6,055 nt of DNA, from NCBI GenBank assembly GCA_029052265.1, contig JAIDJJ010000337.1:1-6055 (forward strand). Reading direction: 5' to 3'. Source of the DNA: Muribaculaceae bacterium (GTDB lineage Bacteria; Bacteroidota; Bacteroidia; Bacteroidales; Muribaculaceae). Shown in pieces: positions 5,426 to 6,055 of this stretch (position 1 is the first letter of the stretch; each line of letters opens with the position of its first letter). Made by a program: the position numbers and the translations under genes. The notes beneath the pieces were generated by a model. The model had not been told where the DNA came from. It saw nothing but the letters and a program-made list of their open reading frames with translations, and did not search any database.

Positions 5426-5662
5426 TCATTTTGATTTAGGCAAATACCCCCAGATTCCGGCAGCTGTCAAAAGTATTTGTGAATAAACCGGTTCCACAAC
5501 TACTTTGCCGGAAGAGACCGATACCACACCAAACTTCAGGTCAGAGGATTGAATCTTGACCAAGCCATTGTTTGGTTTGCCTACTACGCGACCCAGTTCC
5601 CGTCCGTGTCCAGCAGTCCTGTCTTTGTCAGGATCAAATTTTATTTTCTTTTTCGTTGTCAT
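5426..5662 (-). CDS. Small protein with a single WG-type beta repeat
   Basis: Seventy-eight residues. The first ~35 are basic and Gly-rich (MTTKKKIKFDPDKDRTAGHG, then RELGRVVGKPNNG) with no signal peptide or membrane helix. Residues 41-78 fit one WG-repeat unit: DLKFGVVSVSSGKVVVEPVY, SQI, then GIWGYLPKSK, as in the usual K.GviD..GkvvipP.Yd.i....gkWGyi.k pattern. WG proteins normally carry several repeats, so a single unit is unusual and may be a cut-down relative or a fragment. Function unknown. It has its own terminator, which supports a real transcription unit. Upstream, TTTATTTG (minus, 5712-5719) is one mismatch from a -7 element with no good -33; the region that would hold the -33 now contains the end of the MITE-like element. 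Confidence 0.6.
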   Translation of the reverse strand: MTTKKKIKFDPDKDRTAGHGRELGRVVGKPNNGLVKIQSSDLKFGVVSVSSGKVVVEPVYSQILLTAAGIWGYLPKSK

Positions 5663-5704
5663 GATATGTTATAGATTTTGCATGTTATAATTCCCGGACA
5701 GTTT

Positions 5705-5730
5705 CGGTATTCAAATAAACTGAATGACCG
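5705..5730. repeat. Short inverted repeat upstream of the WG-repeat gene
   Basis: CGGTATTCA (5705-5713), seven bases, then TGAATGACCG (5721-5730): nine pairs with one bulged G. It overlaps the weak -7 candidate at 5712-5719 of the WG-repeat gene, so it could be an operator or a leader hairpin. No T-run follows on either strand. Confidence 0.35.
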
Positions 5731-5740
5731 TACCACTCTC

Positions 5741-5907
5741 TAAGAAACTGTTTAAAATTTATTTTGTCTTGTCATTGAGGTCTTTGTCATCATCTTTATG
5801 ATATTTATTCAGTCATTATGGAACCCCATAACTCCATCATAAATATCAAAAATCTGCTCGACAAATCCTCTCAATTCCTTCGACAAATAAATTTAAACAG
5901 TTTCTAA
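5741..5907. mobile_element. 161-bp snap-back MITE-like element flanked by TAA
   Basis: The ends are inverted copies, GAAACTGTTTAAAATTTATT (left, from 5744) and its near match GAAACTGTTTAAATTTATTT read inward from 5904. Both are flanked by TAA (5741-5743 and 5905-5907), a plausible 3-bp target duplication. Unlike most MITEs the pairing continues through the whole element: blocks ATTGAG, TTTGTC, GATATTTAT and TTATGG recur in order in both arms, meeting at the loop AACC (5822-5825), so the centre of symmetry is the middle of the element. There is no transposase. TNA duplications and this type of end fit the IS1031 group of the IS5 family, which is an inference. It lies between the WG-repeat gene and the right-edge control region. 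A 29-codon plus-strand frame (5818-5907) lies in the right arm and ends in its TIR; it is probably chance. Confidence 0.7.
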
Positions 5908-6055
5908 GAGTATGTTTAGTTTTAAACCAATTTAAACATTAAAGAGCACACAAAACCCTCAATCAGAGCGTTGAAAGAAGAAAAAGTTTTTTGAATATGC
6001 ATAAAATATTCTTCTATCAGACACATCTGACCGAGGGTCAATGGTCTTATATAAA
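5908..6055. other. Right-edge non-coding stretch
   Basis: AT-rich sequence with no open frame and no start codon context I trust. It contains the ARG-box-like palindrome at 5993-6011 and a T-rich run before it, and probably belongs to the 5' region of a plus-strand gene starting after 6055. Confidence 0.4.
5993..6011. promoter_or_regulatory. ARG-box-like palindrome, possible operator of a gene beyond the right edge
   Basis: GAATATGCATAAAATATTC has perfect 6-bp arms (GAATAT/ATATTC) and contains TTGAATATGCAT, similar to half-site patterns of arginine-repressor boxes (TGAAT...ATTCA). A TTTG (5990-5993) overlaps its left arm, as a -33 element might, but the -7 position about 21 bp on (TATCAGAC) is poor. 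No open frame starts before the window ends, so the downstream gene is unknown. Confidence 0.3.

Overview
The window looks like an accessory stretch of a gut-type Bacteroidales chromosome (Bacteroides, Phocaeicola, Parabacteroides or Muribaculaceae; genus not resolved). The reasons are Bacteroidetes-type promoters (-33 TTTG, -7 TAnnTTTG) in front of three genes, an HU-family protein of the Bacteroidetes type, a GH36-type alpha-galactosidase tail, and weak or absent Shine-Dalgarno sequences. Coding density is low for this group, and several loci are visibly decaying.

Layout: (1) 1-412, the 3' end of an alpha-galactosidase-like gene on the plus strand, closed by a near-perfect rho-independent terminator. 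(2) 413-1214, no intact gene; it holds a dead lipoprotein gene that keeps its signal peptide and lipobox but then breaks into several frames. (3) 1215-1721 (minus), an HU/IHF-like DNA-binding protein followed with zero spacing by a small two-helix membrane protein, with a promoter candidate upstream. (4) about 1855-2072, a remnant of an IS5-family insertion sequence whose right terminal repeat stops 3 bp from the stop codon of an AraC-family regulator (2076-2972, minus). (5) 3036-3706 (plus), a decaying MNT/HEPN (MntA/HepT-type) toxin-antitoxin pair. The antitoxin is frameshifted in an A6 run, the toxin-like gene has a scrambled 3' end with a 24-bp tandem duplication and no recognisable RX4-6H motif, and a perfect 7-5-7 inverted repeat lies at the candidate promoter. 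(6) 3690-4157 (minus), a membrane-anchored PH-like protein. (7) 4266-5162 (minus), a complete cation diffusion facilitator with a textbook Bacteroidetes promoter. (8) 5352-5662 (minus), a 78-residue protein with one WG-type repeat and a strong terminator. (9) 5741-5907, a 161-bp snap-back MITE-like element with TAA target duplications. (10) 5908-6055, a non-coding end of the window carrying an ARG-box-like palindrome, possibly the control region of a gene that starts outside.

The genes do not form one pathway. The intact ones are housekeeping or accessory functions (nucleoid protein, regulator, zinc-type exporter, membrane proteins). The most informative features are the decayed ones: a toxin-antitoxin pair in which both partners carry lesions, two IS5-type traces (remnant and MITE), and a dead lipoprotein. 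I see no convincing new multi-gene system. The best candidates for a second look are the snap-back element, the TA operator and frameshift, and the palindrome at the right edge.
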